Source: Dehalococcoidia bacterium (GTDB lineage: Bacteria; Chloroflexota; Dehalococcoidia; UBA2979). Taken from it: a stretch of DNA of 5,393 nt. The notes under the pieces were generated by a model, which had not been told where the DNA came from, searched no databases, and saw only the letters and a program-made list of their open reading frames with translations. Shown here piece by piece: positions 5,089 to 5,393 of this stretch. A program made the position numbers and the translations under genes. Each line of letters starts with the position of its first letter. Within the stretch, counting starts at the first letter, position 1. The stretch spans positions 1 through 5,393 of the forward strand of contig JABIST010000147.1 in NCBI GenBank assembly GCA_018700215.1, given 5' to 3'.

Positions 5089-5393
5089 ATGGAGGTTGCG
5101 GGGACACGGAAGAGGACGTTGATAGTGTTGGTGCTCGGGCCGTTGCTGGCTGTGTTCGTGCTGGCGGTGGTGGGGTTGTATCGGCTGTTGGCGGGGACGT
5201 TCGCGCCGTGGCCGCTGGATGTTCGTCGATTGGTGCTGGCGGGGGCCGTCGCGGTGGTGGTGGTGGGGTTTGGGATTCAGTTGGTTCCGTACGGGCGTGC
5301 GCATTCGAATCCGCCGGTGACGGGTGAACCTGCCTGGGATTCACCGCGGACAGAGGAGTTGGTTCGGCGTGCGTGCTTCGACTGTCACAGCAA
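5089..5393 (+). CDS. Membrane-anchored c-type haem protein, Haem_bd-like, 5' part only
   Basis: The first 101 codons of a gene that runs off the window. The frame begins after an in-frame stop at 5080-5082, and ATG 5089 is the first start. Residues 10-31 and 47-65 are hydrophobic and should form two membrane helices. Next comes QLVPYGRAHSNPPVTGEPAWDSP-type sequence and RACFDCHS, with the haem motif CFDCH at 96-100. This order, a helix running into QLVPYGR, then NPPV, WDSP and a single CxxCH, is that of the Haem_bd family of small membrane-attached c-type haem proteins. The haem site would face the periplasm or outer side. The first helix is extra for this family, so a later GTG or TTG start is possible. 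CAGG next to the ATG is too close to be a good ribosome site. It could take electrons from the oxidase, but the terminator before it argues against simple co-transcription. Confidence 0.75.
   Translation, partial: MEVAGTRKRTLIVLVLGPLLAVFVLAVVGLYRLLAGTFAPWPLDVRRLVLAGAVAVVVVGFGIQLVPYGRAHSNPPVTGEPAWDSPRTEELVRRACFDCHS

Noticed and set aside
5052..5327. Plus-strand 91-codon open frame overlapping the haem protein start
   Set aside because: It begins inside the terminator loop and gives a Gly/Val-rich sequence, whereas the other frame gives membrane helices and a CxxCH haem motif.
1..5393. tRNA, rRNA, CRISPR array, insertion sequence or attachment site
   Set aside because: No tandem spaced repeats, transposase-like frame, terminal inverted repeats or tRNA-like cloverleaf sequence was seen on either strand.

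Overview
This 5.4 kb window carries a molybdenum-enzyme locus of the arsenite oxidase (AioAB) type from an otherwise ordinary bacterial chromosome. The coding DNA is GC-rich with a strong G/C bias at third codon positions. GTG starts occur, Shine-Dalgarno sites are clear, and a typical intrinsic terminator is present. No plasmid, phage or insertion-sequence feature is visible. The organism cannot be named firmly. The twin-arginine Rieske subunit, the Fe-S Rrf2 regulator and the membrane-anchored Haem_bd-type c-haem protein suggest an aerobic or microaerobic respirer. That combination would fit Chloroflexota or another environmental high-GC lineage, but this is a guess.

Layout from left to right. 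(1) 1-348, plus strand: the C-terminal part of an RsmJ-like 16S rRNA methyltransferase, cut by the window edge. (2) 349-840, minus strand: an Rrf2-family regulator with a three-cysteine Fe-S motif, whose stop codon directly abuts the rsmJ stop. (3) 841-1240: a relatively AT-rich divergent control region with a perfect 9-bp inverted repeat, followed by a possible 64-codon small ORF. (4) 1241-1885 and 1888-4374, plus strand: the Rieske subunit (aioB-type) and the molybdopterin catalytic subunit (aioA-type), two bases apart. (5) 4375-4516: a 142-base gap packed with inverted repeats. (6) 4517-4999: a MobB-like protein for molybdenum-cofactor nucleotide maturation. (7) 5008-5077: a GC hairpin and an intrinsic terminator. 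(8) 5089-end: the start of a two-helix membrane protein with a CxxCH haem site, cut by the window end.

How the genes fit together. The AioA-like subunit would hold the bis-MGD molybdenum centre and a [3Fe-4S] cluster, and the AioB-like subunit a [2Fe-2S] Rieske cluster. The pair would be exported by the Tat signal on AioB alone. MobB next door would help supply the MGD form of the cofactor. The c-haem protein downstream is a possible electron carrier but lies beyond a terminator. The divergent Rrf2 protein is the obvious candidate local regulator. No AioX/AioS/AioR-type regulators are visible.

The most interesting point is the catalytic subunit. Fold, length, Fe-S ligands and two pocket residues match arsenite oxidase. 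However, the segment that carries the other two arsenite-pocket residues in Alcaligenes faecalis AioA (His195, Glu203) is different here, with Pro207 and Ala216 at the equivalent places in an ungapped alignment made from memory. The true substrate may therefore not be arsenite. The second point is the structured, apparently non-coding stretch between aioA and mobB.
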